From NCBI GenBank assembly GCA_027033555.1, contig JALVLE010000082.1, positions 1 through 15,329 on the forward strand: a DNA stretch of 15,329 bases. The letters are read 5' to 3'. Every line of letters begins with the position of its first letter. Within the stretch, counting starts at the first letter, position 1. A model generated the notes under the pieces. That model made no database searches. It saw only the letters and a list, made by a program, of their open reading frames with translations, and was not told the DNA's origin. Position numbers and translations under genes: made by a program. This document shows, one piece after another, positions 6,941-14,033 of the stretch. This DNA comes from Caldifarciminota bacterium (GTDB lineage Bacteria > Hydrothermota > Hydrothermia > UBA1063 > CAJXJZ01).

Positions 6941-8124
6941 AATGCAAGCCTTACTTTAACAAGCTTTCCTGTTTTTATATATTCGTTTCCGTACTCATCC
7001 ACCACTTTAAGCCTGTATTTGTAAGTGCCATCGGGCACTATCATACCATTTATATCTCTTGCATCCCACATAAGCACAAGGGGCGGGGCATTTTTGCCCT
7101 CAAATTTTCTCACAAATTCCCCACCGCTTGTCTCTATGGTTAAAGACCATTGACTCACCCTATAAGGGATCTTTATATGGAGTCTTATTTTGGCCACAGC
7201 ATTTTCATTGGTAATACTCAACACAGAAGGCTCCGAAACAGCATAAACCCTATAGCCGCCAAAATTAAAGGTCAAAGAAAATCTCTGCATGTCATGAAAT
7301 ATAGAAATTCCCCGCGGCATTGCATAAGAATAATCCAGCTTGAGTGTATAATTCCTGTAATCCCTGGATACACCTATACCTCCTGTTATTTCTCTGGCAT
7401 TAATTCCCCCTCTTAAACTGAATATTTCAAGAAAATTCCCTTCTCCGCCAAAAGAAGCCTGAAACCCGGAAAAGGCTGAGTATCCAAGATCTACAGTGAA
7501 ATGGAGGAAGCTGGTTGGTCTTATATCCCAGCCACTAATTACATAAATAGGAGCTCTTTCCTTTTCCTCAAGATACGAGAGGCTCATCGGGATTATGTTT
7601 TTAAGCACCAATCCCCCTCTTAAGAAATCGCTAAAGACATAATACAATCCTGCATCAGCTCCAAAACCTGCCCCAATATCCGTCCTTATCCTTGAATAGA
7701 GAAATTTTACTTTGAGCCCAAGAGCAATGGGGTCACTTAATCTTCTTCCAACCGAAACACCCCCACCATATTGAACAAACCAGTAGGTGCCGGTATGTAG
7801 ATTATTCACATCCCGCCCTTCAAAACCAGGGGTATTGAGCCCGGCCATAAACACGGTGTAATTTAAATTACCGCTTACCACCTTGGAAAATACAAGTGAG
7901 GTAAAGGTTTCATCAAATACAAGTGGCGAATAGGTAATGCTTACTCCATTTTCCCTGAGAAAACCCAGAGATGCAGGATTATATGCACCTGAAATCACAT
8001 CTCCGCTCATTCCATAATAAGATGATCCCATGGCAAAAGCCCTGGCTCCGTATCCATAATCAAGGAGGTATCCAGTATATCCACCAAACATAGCAAAAAA
8101 GGCATACAGGATAATTCCTACCAT
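6937..8124 (-). CDS. PorV-like outer-membrane beta-barrel with C-terminal FlgD-like Ig domain
   Basis: This is a 395-residue exported protein. A short hydrophobic leader (about 1-15) precedes a region beginning YGYGARAFAMGSSYYGMSGD, then GAYNPASLGF. That is the hallmark opening of PorV/PorQ (UPF0164-type) barrels, whose usual form is GARALGMGGA followed by WNPA. Residues about 60-300 alternate hydrophobic and polar residues with many aromatics and glycines, as beta-barrel strands do. Residues about 309-392 form an Ig-like FlgD module (WSLTIETSGGEFVRKFEGK, MWDARDINGMIVPDGTY). Family knowledge: PorV-like barrels act as shuttle or anchor proteins at the outer membrane in type IX secretion, but the family is broad. 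The start overlaps the previous gene by seven bases. Its position before the TPR and ExbB genes suggests it is the outer-membrane terminus of the system. Confidence 0.8.
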   Translation of the reverse strand: MVGIILYAFFAMFGGYTGYLLDYGYGARAFAMGSSYYGMSGDVISGAYNPASLGFLRENGVSITYSPLVFDETFTSLVFSKVVSGNLNYTVFMAGLNTPGFEGRDVNNLHTGTYWFVQYGGGVSVGRRLSDPIALGLKVKFLYSRIRTDIGAGFGADAGLYYVFSDFLRGGLVLKNIIPMSLSYLEEKERAPIYVISGWDIRPTSFLHFTVDLGYSAFSGFQASFGGEGNFLEIFSLRGGINAREITGGIGVSRDYRNYTLKLDYSYAMPRGISIFHDMQRFSLTFNFGGYRVYAVSEPSVLSITNENAVAKIRLHIKIPYRVSQWSLTIETSGGEFVRKFEGKNAPPLVLMWDARDINGMIVPDGTYKYRLKVVDEYGNEYIKTGKLVKVRLAL

Positions 8125-9083
8125 TCCACACCTACCCTTTTAATCAATTCTTTTAACACTGTTGTATTCCTGTAAACCCTTACAACCAATATGTACATCC
8201 CTGAGGCAACCCTTTTCCCATTATTGTTCTTACCATCCCACTGAATCCTATTCCAGCTATCGGGTATTGCACCTGCATTTCCAGAACTTATCCTCTTTAA
8301 ATATACTGTATTTCCAAAAGCGTCAAGTATTCTCACTTCCACAGTTGAAATATTAGCAGGTACAAGATACTCTATGTTAGCATAAGAGGCCCCCTGTCCC
8401 AGCGGAGAGGGATAAAAGAATAAACTGTCTCTGAAAACCCGTTCTGTATCTGCCTCACTGGATAAAACAATGACTCTGGTGGTATCAGCTATTTTTCTGT
8501 TACTTGAATTTATAAAATATCCTTCAATAAACACAGTGTCCCTGGAGTACGGTGTAAAAACGGTGTATGCATATCCATTAATATCTGTGTGGGTGGCCTC
8601 TGGGAAAACCTGCCCACTCCCACTTACGATATTGAAATGAACAGTTCTGCCCGCAACAAGAGAGTCCTCAGAAGACAGATGGGCATAAATGGTATCTTTC
8701 TCATTTGAACGTACTCTATTTTTTGCCGGATAAACAGATATGGAAAAGTGAAGAGAGCTATCCAGCACACATACAGCAATTGTATCATACGCAGAATCCG
8801 TTTCATGAACAGCATTTATAAAAATACTCACACTTCCAGGAGAATCCGCCAGGATTGTATTTTCAGCTTTTCCCTGGCTATCAGTGTAAACAACAGAATC
8901 ACCCAATTCCACAATTCCAGACGAAGACAGATTGAAAATTATTTTAACATCCTGAAGGTATGTGCCCTGCGAATCTGTAGCCTGTATGTACAACGTGTCA
9001 ATGTCACCCTGAACAAGTGTATCCCTGTAATTTATATTTATTACCGGAATAACTGTTAGCAATACTAACAAAAAAGCATACAC
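8118..9083 (-). CDS. Exported protein with two invasin-like Ig domains and FlgD/type IX-like C-terminus
   Basis: This 321-residue protein opens with a hydrophobic leader (MYAFLLVLLTVIPVI). Two Big_1/invasin-like Ig repeats follow at about residues 18-105 and 110-207. Each has the recurring pattern of a domain ending in a turn such as YTDSQGKAENTI or HTDINGYAYTVFTP. Residues about 220-318 form an FlgD-like/type IX sorting-like module: YPSPLGQG, IEYLVPANISTVEVRILDA, GNAGAIPDSWNRIQWDGKN, GKRVASGMYILVVRVY. The start is GTG at 9083, chosen because GGAGG lies exactly seven bases upstream; an in-frame ATG just inside has no such site. It is the first gene after the promoter-like site at 9110-9137. 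It is likely a cell-surface or secreted component, perhaps the cargo or contact protein of the downstream machinery. The precise function is unknown. Confidence 0.78.
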   Translation of the reverse strand: MYAFLLVLLTVIPVININYRDTLVQGDIDTLYIQATDSQGTYLQDVKIIFNLSSSGIVELGDSVVYTDSQGKAENTILADSPGSVSIFINAVHETDSAYDTIAVCVLDSSLHFSISVYPAKNRVRSNEKDTIYAHLSSEDSLVAGRTVHFNIVSGSGQVFPEATHTDINGYAYTVFTPYSRDTVFIEGYFINSSNRKIADTTRVIVLSSEADTERVFRDSLFFYPSPLGQGASYANIEYLVPANISTVEVRILDAFGNTVYLKRISSGNAGAIPDSWNRIQWDGKNNNGKRVASGMYILVVRVYRNTTVLKELIKRVGVEW

Positions 9084-9090
9084 AGTATTT

Positions 9091-9095
9091 CCTCC
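9091..9095 (-). promoter_or_regulatory. Strong Shine-Dalgarno site fixing a GTG start
   Basis: Minus-strand GGAGG, followed by seven bases and GTG at 9083-9081. It decides the rare start codon of the Ig/FlgD-like protein and marks the first translation start of the envelope operon. Confidence 0.7.
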
Positions 9096-9109
9096 ATCCG
9101 TTTTTATAT

Positions 9110-9137
9110 ATTATAAAACTTTTTGCCTGAAATGCAA
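9110..9137 (-). promoter_or_regulatory. Sigma-70-type promoter for the envelope operon
   Basis: On the minus strand a perfect TATAAT (9115-9110) follows TTGCAT (9137-9132) with a 16-base spacer. The -10 matches fully and the -35 only in its TTG. Transcription would begin near 9103, leaving a leader of about 20 bases that carries the GGAGG site. It sits in the only real gap of the leftward block, right after the GTPase stop codon. This suggests that the envelope genes from 9083 downward form their own transcription unit, separate from purA. The AT-rich context makes chance TATAAT matches possible, so this is a candidate only. Confidence 0.5.
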
Positions 9138-9139
9138 AT

Positions 9140-10132
9140 TTAGATGTGAAATTCCACTATATCCTTATCTTTCAATATGTAGTCCTGTTCAACTCTCTGG
9201 CCCGGGAATCTGGATGAACCCCACACTCTCGCATACTTGAGATTTTTTGCAAAATCTTTATGAATCTTGCCTGCTGCATCTTTTACATTGCTCCCTTCCT
9301 TTAATATCAGTGGATCCTCAAGAGAAGGGGGTTTACCCGGCTCTTTTGTATAAACTCTTATAATACCCAGTGAATTAAATATCAGTTTTTTTAGCCCTAA
9401 AAGGTTCTCTTTTATTTTACAACTCACAGGATACACAGGATACCTGTTTTTTACAACTTCTTCTTTTAAAAATTCCAGCACCTCATCAGCACCATCAAGA
9501 TCAGCCTTATTGGCTATAACAATAGTCTTTTTCTTAACAGGCCCAAAAAGCTCCATTCCTCCTTTTCCTTCACCAATGGGAATTATATTTTTTTCTTTAA
9601 GGAGCTCTATAAGGTCATCAAAAACAAAAACCGAATCACCGTCGTCAAGCGCAAGAACTATGAGCAAAAGGTCCGCTCCTCTTATTATATCAATCTGCCA
9701 ATAAACAAACCTTTCTTTAGTAATTGGTGGAAGGTCCACAATCTGTATCTGTATATCCTCATAGGGCATCATACCCACATCAGGCATCTGCGTAGTGAAA
9801 GGATAGTCTGCAATGTTAACTTCTTTACCTGTAAGCACCTTCAAAAGAGACGATTTTCCTGTATTGGGTGGCCCAACAAGCACAACCTGTCCTGCACCCT
9901 CTTTTTTTACATAAAATCCTGTCCGCCTTTTTCCGGACTTTTTCTCCTCTTCCAGCTCTTTTTTAAGTCTTGAAAGCTTAGCCTTTATATCAGCCTGAAG
10001 CTTATCCGTCCCTTTGTGTTTGGGCAAATAAGCCCACATCTTACGAAGGGCAGCAATCTTTTCTTCAATAGTGCGTGCCCTTCTATACTCCTCTTCAGCT
10101 GCAAGATATTGAGGCGTTAAATTTGCCGGCAT
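9140..10132 (-). CDS. DRG/Obg-like GTPase with TGS domain
   Basis: This 330-residue cytoplasmic protein begins with a helical, charged region (residues 1-70). It continues with a GTPase domain: G1 GPPNTGKSS (87-95), a T113-T114 region for G2, G3 DLPP (133-136), G4 NKAD (208-211) and G5 SCK (237-239). It ends in a TGS domain (about 257-330) finishing with QRVEQDYILKDKDIVEFHI. This is the architecture of DRG-type GTPases (Obg superfamily), which are associated with ribosomes and translation. The G3 motif normally reads DxxG; here the glycine is Pro136 (codon CCA), which could alter hydrolysis. The gene starts one base after the purA stop codon, so the two are co-transcribed. A TGS-bearing member of the DRG branch fits better than ObgE, which has an N-terminal Obg domain that is absent here. 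The cellular role is not established. Confidence 0.85.
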   Translation of the reverse strand: MPANLTPQYLAAEEEYRRARTIEEKIAALRKMWAYLPKHKGTDKLQADIKAKLSRLKKELEEEKKSGKRRTGFYVKKEGAGQVVLVGPPNTGKSSLLKVLTGKEVNIADYPFTTQMPDVGMMPYEDIQIQIVDLPPITKERFVYWQIDIIRGADLLLIVLALDDGDSVFVFDDLIELLKEKNIIPIGEGKGGMELFGPVKKKTIVIANKADLDGADEVLEFLKEEVVKNRYPVYPVSCKIKENLLGLKKLIFNSLGIIRVYTKEPGKPPSLEDPLILKEGSNVKDAAGKIHKDFAKNLKYARVWGSSRFPGQRVEQDYILKDKDIVEFHI

Positions 10133-10133
10133 C

Positions 10134-11393
10134 TTATATTAAATCGCTTTCTTTACCCGTTGATATGCCCTCCACAGGCATGCCAATAAGTTCTTCAATT
10201 TTTGAAATGTATCTTTTCACCTCAGGAGCAAATTCCTCCCTTTTTCTGGCATTTTTGATCCCTTCAAACGGGCCAAATGTTTCATAAAGGGGCTCTACTT
10301 TTTCAAGCTCATATAAAGTGGGCGTGACCACATCATAAACCCCACCATTTATCCTGTAAGAAGTTGCAAGCTTCACCATATGAAGTCCTTCAAGGACATC
10401 CAGCTTTGTCATTAAAGGATGTGTCACACCACAGAGCCACATTGAGTATCTCAAAAGGGGGATATCAAGCCATCCCACCCTCCTCCTTCTACCAGTTGTG
10501 GCGCCATACTCTTCACCCAACTCTGCAATTTTTTCACCCGTATCATCATTCAATTCGGTTGGGAAAGGTCCTTTACCAACCCTCGTTGTATAGGCCTTAA
10601 AAACCCCATAAACTCTGCGAACAACTTCTTTCCCGAACCCGGCTCCTACAAGCGCACCTCCTGTAACTGTATGGGAAGATGTGACATAGGGATAGTTACC
10701 AAAAAACACATCAAGCAAAGCGCCCTGTGCTCCCTCAAGGAGCACCCTTTTTCCAGTAGAGATATAATCTTTTACAAGTAATGATACATCCCTCAAAACA
10801 GGAGCAAGGAACTCCCTGAAACCAAGCAACCATTCTTTTATATCATCCTCCACAATCTCTTTCTCTCCAAAATGCTTTAGAATAATGTTGTTAAACTCAA
10901 GTTGTTTTTTTAGTACCCTGTCAAGATGCTTATTATTTACTATATCCCCTACTCTTACGCCAAAACGCTGATAAAGATCCCTGTATGCGGGGGCAATCCC
11001 CCTCTTTGTGCTCCCTATACCGTCTTTTCTTTCAAAGAGGGCATCCTCTTTTTTATGAAACGGAAAAACAATAGTGGCGCGGGGATCAACAAACCAACGA
11101 CCATTTACATCTATTCCCATCTCATTCAGAAAATTAATTTCATCCTTTAGAACCTCAGGATCCACAACCACTCCGGCTCCTATTGCCACTTTAACATCAT
11201 CATGCAAAATGCCGGTAGGAATAAGATGCAGCACATATTTTTGTCCACCTATATATACAGTATGTCCCGCATTAGCTCCTCCCTGAAACCTTACCACAAG
11301 ATCGTAATCTCTGGAAAGATAATGCACTATTCTTCCCTTTCCTTCATCTCCCCATTGGAGTCCCAAAACTACATCAACATATCCCATACTCAT
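10134..11393 (-). CDS. purA: Adenylosuccinate synthetase
   Basis: PurA joins IMP and aspartate using GTP, the first committed step to AMP. All signature regions are present: LGLQWGDEGKGR (catalytic Asp and P-loop), RFQGGANAGHT (catalytic His), IGSTKRGIAPAY, EGAQGALLD, YPYVTSSHT, RVGKGPFPTE, TTGRRRRVGWLD and TKLDVL. I start at the ATG at 11393 (419 residues). A second in-frame ATG at 11387 gives 417 residues and fits the family almost as well. The frame stays open to 11456, but that extension runs through the promoter and adds 21 residues foreign to the family. Neither likely ATG has a Shine-Dalgarno site. With a TATAAT ending ten bases upstream, the message would be leaderless or nearly so. 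It is followed immediately by the TGS GTPase gene. Confidence 0.95.
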   Translation of the reverse strand: MSMGYVDVVLGLQWGDEGKGRIVHYLSRDYDLVVRFQGGANAGHTVYIGGQKYVLHLIPTGILHDDVKVAIGAGVVVDPEVLKDEINFLNEMGIDVNGRWFVDPRATIVFPFHKKEDALFERKDGIGSTKRGIAPAYRDLYQRFGVRVGDIVNNKHLDRVLKKQLEFNNIILKHFGEKEIVEDDIKEWLLGFREFLAPVLRDVSLLVKDYISTGKRVLLEGAQGALLDVFFGNYPYVTSSHTVTGGALVGAGFGKEVVRRVYGVFKAYTTRVGKGPFPTELNDDTGEKIAELGEEYGATTGRRRRVGWLDIPLLRYSMWLCGVTHPLMTKLDVLEGLHMVKLATSYRINGGVYDVVTPTLYELEKVEPLYETFGPFEGIKNARKREEFAPEVKRYISKIEELIGMPVEGISTGKESDLI

Positions 11394-11403
11394 AACTGTA
11401 TCT

Positions 11404-11431
11404 ATTATACTGGAGACAAAACGATATTCAA
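11404..11431 (-). promoter_or_regulatory. Promoter of purA
   Basis: On the minus strand TTGAAT (11431-11426), a 16-base spacer and a perfect TATAAT (11409-11404). The predicted transcription start near 11397 lies only a few bases before the purA ATG at 11393, implying a leaderless transcript. It stands back to back with the rplY promoter, the two -35 boxes being three bases apart. Confidence 0.6.
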
Positions 11432-11434
11432 AAT

Positions 11435-11463
11435 TTGACCGACTGGGACAAAACACTTAAAAT
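11435..11463 (+). promoter_or_regulatory. Promoter of the rplY-pth operon
   Basis: TTGACC (11435-11440), a 17-base spacer and TAAAAT (11458-11463): five of six matches in each box at the ideal spacing. The predicted start near 11470 gives a leader of about 30 bases containing the GAGGAGGT ribosome-binding site at 11485-11492, ten bases before the rplY ATG. This is the best promoter-like sequence seen in the window, and it drives the whole rightward block unless internal promoters exist. Confidence 0.7.
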
Positions 11464-11501
11464 ATTACAACTTAAAGATTTGACAGAGGAGGTATATTCT
11501 C

Positions 11502-12128
11502 ATGGAATACGTTTTGCCTGCAAAACTCCGCGAGAAAAAAGGGAAAGAGTATGCAAAAAAGTTAAGGAAAAAGGGTTGGGTACCGGCCATTATGTATGGA
11601 AAAGGAGAGGTAAATACCCCACTTGAAGTGGAAGCCCACGCTTTTGAAACCTTTTTCAGAAAATCTCATGGAGAAAATGTTATTGTTACCCTGAAAATAG
11701 AAGGCAAAAAAGACGCAAAGGTCATTGTGAAAGATGTTCAAAGAGACCCAGTATTCGGCAAACTTCAGCATATTGATTTTCAGATAATCCATGAAGGCGA
11801 AAAAATTGTCGCAACTGTTCCTATAATTCTAAAAGGCACACCAAAAGGCGTGAAAGAAGGCGGTGTTCTTGAGCAAAACCTGAAAGAAGTTCAGGTAAAA
11901 GCAGTTCCTGCCAATCTCCCGCCCCATATTGAGTTCAACGTTGAATCTCTGGATATAGGTGATATGATTAAAGTCGGAGATATTAAGCTTGAGGGAGTTG
12001 AAATCTTTGAGGACCCAGAGGAAATAATCTGTATGGTACACCATGGCAGAAAAGAAGAAGAAATAGCACCTCAGGAGGAGGCTGGAGAGGCCTCTGAACA
12101 GGAAGAGGGTGAAAAAGAAACAGAATAG
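11502..12128 (+). CDS. rplY: 50S ribosomal protein L25 (Ctc form)
   Basis: This 208-residue protein is the long, two-domain form of L25 (general stress protein Ctc/TL5), which binds 5S rRNA in the large ribosomal subunit. The N-terminal L25 domain (about residues 4-92) has LREKKGKEYAKKLRKKGWVP, the typical YGKGE turn and FGKLQHIDF. The TL5 C-terminal domain (about 98-185) contains VPIILKGTPKGVKEGGVL, LPPHIEFNVESLDIGD and DPEEIICMV. An acidic tail of Glu-rich sequence (about 186-208) ends the protein, as often seen in this form. The ATG is preceded by GAGGAGGT. It is the first gene of the rightward operon and overlaps pth by 20 bases. The rplY-pth gene pair is conserved in many bacteria. Confidence 0.95.
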   Translation: MEYVLPAKLREKKGKEYAKKLRKKGWVPAIMYGKGEVNTPLEVEAHAFETFFRKSHGENVIVTLKIEGKKDAKVIVKDVQRDPVFGKLQHIDFQIIHEGEKIVATVPIILKGTPKGVKEGGVLEQNLKEVQVKAVPANLPPHIEFNVESLDIGDMIKVGDIKLEGVEIFEDPEEIICMVHHGRKEEEIAPQEEAGEASEQEEGEKETE

Positions 12129-12708
12129 CTTTCTTATCGTGGGGCTCGGGAATCCGGGTCCCACTTACTCCCTTACATTTCATAACCTTGGATTTTTATT
12201 TCTTGATTATCACACAAAAAAATTGGGTTTGAAATTTAAACCAGGAAAGGGGCATTTCTACATTGCCACTACCACAAACATCTATTTTTTAAAACCAACC
12301 ACCTTTATGAACCTATCAGGCATAGCTGTAAAAGAATTCTATGAAAAATACACACACATTTCCTTTGAAAACCTCCTTGTAATACATGATGACCTTGACC
12401 TTCCAAAATTTTCTGTTAAAATGAAATTCGGAGGCTCAAGCGGGGGCCACAGAGGCGTAGAATCCATAATATATGCCCTTGAAAACGAAGACTTCTGGAG
12501 AATAAAAATTGGAATAGGAAGACCCAAAGGTATTGAGCCCAAAGAGTATGTACTTTCCTCCATTCCTGAAAATGAGCTAAAAATCTACCTGCAATTATTT
12601 GAAGATATGAGCGAAATACTTCAGAATATACAAGTAAAGGACCTTTACAGGATACAGAGCGAAATCAACTCGCTCAGGAAAAAATATGTTGAAGAAAAAA
12701 AAGAATAA
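12109..12708 (+). CDS. pth: Peptidyl-tRNA hydrolase
   Basis: This 199-residue enzyme cleaves peptidyl-tRNA released from stalled ribosomes, recycling tRNA. Family motifs are LIVGLGNPGPTY with N15, FHN with the catalytic H25, KPTTFMNLSG with N68, VIHDDLDLP with D94, and GGSSGGHRGVES. Compared with E. coli Pth (N10, H20, N68, D93, N114), every key residue is kept except the last, which is Arg115 here. The start is GTG at 12109, within the end of rplY. The next possible start would cut into the GLGNPG core, so the overlap is real and suggests coupled translation. The length is typical (about 190). It is followed by a small unknown gene overlapping its end by 23 bases. Confidence 0.93.
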   Translation: MKKKQNSFLIVGLGNPGPTYSLTFHNLGFLFLDYHTKKLGLKFKPGKGHFYIATTTNIYFLKPTTFMNLSGIAVKEFYEKYTHISFENLLVIHDDLDLPKFSVKMKFGGSSGGHRGVESIIYALENEDFWRIKIGIGRPKGIEPKEYVLSSIPENELKIYLQLFEDMSEILQNIQVKDLYRIQSEINSLRKKYVEEKKE

Positions 12709-12937
12709 CGAAAAAAATACAGAATTCATTGGGCCTGTTTTTGAGGAACAATACAGAATGCTGCTTTCTAAAAATGAGAAGCTTGCACTATCTTATTTGA
12801 GAAGAGCCGCACTTTTGCTTTTTCCGTTAAAACCAGAACTCTGGGAAAATTATATGGCCCTAAAAAACCAAATGCTTAAACACACACGAAAATCACGTAG
12901 AATAAAAGACATGTTAAAGGATATGGAGGAACTCTAA
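12686..12937 (+). CDS. Small basic helical protein of unknown function
   Basis: I do not recognise this 83-residue protein. It starts with a lysine-rich stretch (LKKKKNNEKN). It then appears wholly alpha-helical: about residues 17-46 (FEEQYRMLLSKNEKLALSYL and what follows) and 52-83 (ELWENYMALKNQMLKHTRKS and what follows). The net charge is strongly positive and there is no signal peptide or membrane segment. AGGA lies six bases before the ATG. The gene overlaps pth by 23 bases and ends one base before the peptidase gene, whose GGAGG site lies inside its last codons. That tight packing argues for a real translated gene. The charge and the operon of translation genes make an RNA- or ribosome-associated role conceivable, but that is speculation. 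Confidence 0.7.
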   Translation: MLKKKKNNEKNTEFIGPVFEEQYRMLLSKNEKLALSYLRRAALLLFPLKPELWENYMALKNQMLKHTRKSRRIKDMLKDMEEL

Positions 12938-12938
12938 A

Positions 12939-14009
12939 ATGTATGAGATAAGGATTAATAGATTGAGAGAGTTGCTTGATACAGAGAGGCTGGACGCGTA
13001 TTTCACGCAAAACCCCTCCAATATTTACTATCTTACCGGATATAGAGGAGACACAGGATATCTGCTCGTAACTCAGGATGAAATCATTTTATACACTTAC
13101 CCCTTATTTAAAGTGGAAGCAGAAACCCAAACTCACGGTAAAGTGAAAGTTAAAATCCTTAAAGGTGAAGAAATTGGCAGAGAAATTACTGAAGATCTAA
13201 AGCATTCAAAAAGTGTGGGAGTTGAAAGAAAGAATATCTCACTTTACATGTTTGACCTCTTATACTGCCACAATCAAACTAAAATACGTCAGGTAAAAGA
13301 CCTTGTCATGGTATTGAGAGCGCAAAAAGAGGAAAGAGAAATAGAATACATTAAGAAAGCACAAAAAATAACCGACGAGATATTCCAGTATGTATTGAAC
13401 CACCTGAAACCTGATGCTATCACAGAACTTGAGCTTGCCGCGGAAATGGAATACCAGATGAAAAAATTGGGAGCAGAAGGGTACTCTTTTAAAACCATAG
13501 TGGCGACAGGCGAAAACTCCGCCATACCTCATGCTCGTCCACGGAATGTTTTAATAAAAAATAATACGAACCTGCTACTTGACTTTGGAGTATATTACAA
13601 CGGATACGCATCCGATATGACAAGAACCATATATATAGGAAAGGCGGATGAGGAATTCAAAAAGGTTTATACTATTGTACTCAACGCCCAGGAAAAGGCC
13701 GAAAAGAGCATAAAAGAAGGGATAAAAGCCAGTGAAATAGACAATATAGCCCGTGAGTTTATTAAAAATGCAGGTTACGGTGATTTTTTTGTTCATGGCC
13801 TTGGACATGGAGTGGGGATTGACGTTCATGAGCTTCCACCGGTGAATTCCAGGTCTGAGTATACTTTGAAAAAGGGTATGATTATTACCATTGAGCCTGG
13901 TATTTATTTAAAAAACAGATTTGGTGTAAGAATAGAGGACATGGTAATTGTAGAAGAAAATGGCTTCAGGGTCATTACAAATAGCCCCAAAAACCTTATT
14001 GAACTTTAA
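12939..14009 (+). CDS. M24-family Xaa-Pro aminopeptidase/dipeptidase
   Basis: This 356-residue cytoplasmic metallopeptidase has the creatinase/prolidase fold. An N-terminal domain (about residues 1-125, with NPSNIYYLTGYRGDTGY) precedes the pita-bread catalytic domain (about 133-350). The five metal ligands are visible: D215 in LLLDFG, D226 in SDMTRT, H290 in HGLGHGVGIDVHE, E319 in TIEPGIY and E333 in VRIEDMV. H198 in IPHARP is the usual substrate-side histidine. The length matches the short YqhT/PepQ-type proteins rather than the larger E. coli PepP. GGAGG precedes the ATG by nine bases. The order peptidase-efp-accB is a conserved neighbourhood also seen in Bacillus (yqhT-efp-accB). It cleaves peptides next to proline; the exact specificity cannot be read here. 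Confidence 0.93.
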   Translation: MYEIRINRLRELLDTERLDAYFTQNPSNIYYLTGYRGDTGYLLVTQDEIILYTYPLFKVEAETQTHGKVKVKILKGEEIGREITEDLKHSKSVGVERKNISLYMFDLLYCHNQTKIRQVKDLVMVLRAQKEEREIEYIKKAQKITDEIFQYVLNHLKPDAITELELAAEMEYQMKKLGAEGYSFKTIVATGENSAIPHARPRNVLIKNNTNLLLDFGVYYNGYASDMTRTIYIGKADEEFKKVYTIVLNAQEKAEKSIKEGIKASEIDNIAREFIKNAGYGDFFVHGLGHGVGIDVHELPPVNSRSEYTLKKGMIITIEPGIYLKNRFGVRIEDMVIVEENGFRVITNSPKNLIEL

Positions 14010-14033
14010 TAAATATTAAAAAAGGAGGTATGT

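Noticed and set aside
9119..9142. Weak inverted repeat (TTTGC and GCAAA) after the GTPase stop as a terminator
   Set aside because: The stem has only five base pairs, mostly A-T, and the following T stretch is short and part of the promoter-like region.
11394..11456. Upstream extension of PurA by 21 residues
   Set aside because: It covers the purA promoter boxes and adds residues not found before the conserved VVLGLQWGDEGKG start of the family.
11435..11626. A 63-residue open frame on the plus strand starting in the rplY promoter
   Set aside because: It overlaps the promoter boxes and the rplY start in another frame and resembles no family.
11829..12164. A 111-residue open frame on the minus strand
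   Set aside because: It is antisense to rplY and pth; the Phe/Leu-rich composition mirrors Glu/Lys-rich coding on the other strand.
9133..14033. CRISPR arrays, tRNA or rRNA genes, insertion sequences, integrase or phage genes
   Set aside because: I looked for direct repeats, tRNA-like cloverleaf motifs and transposase patterns across the window and saw none; the gaps between genes are too short to hold them.
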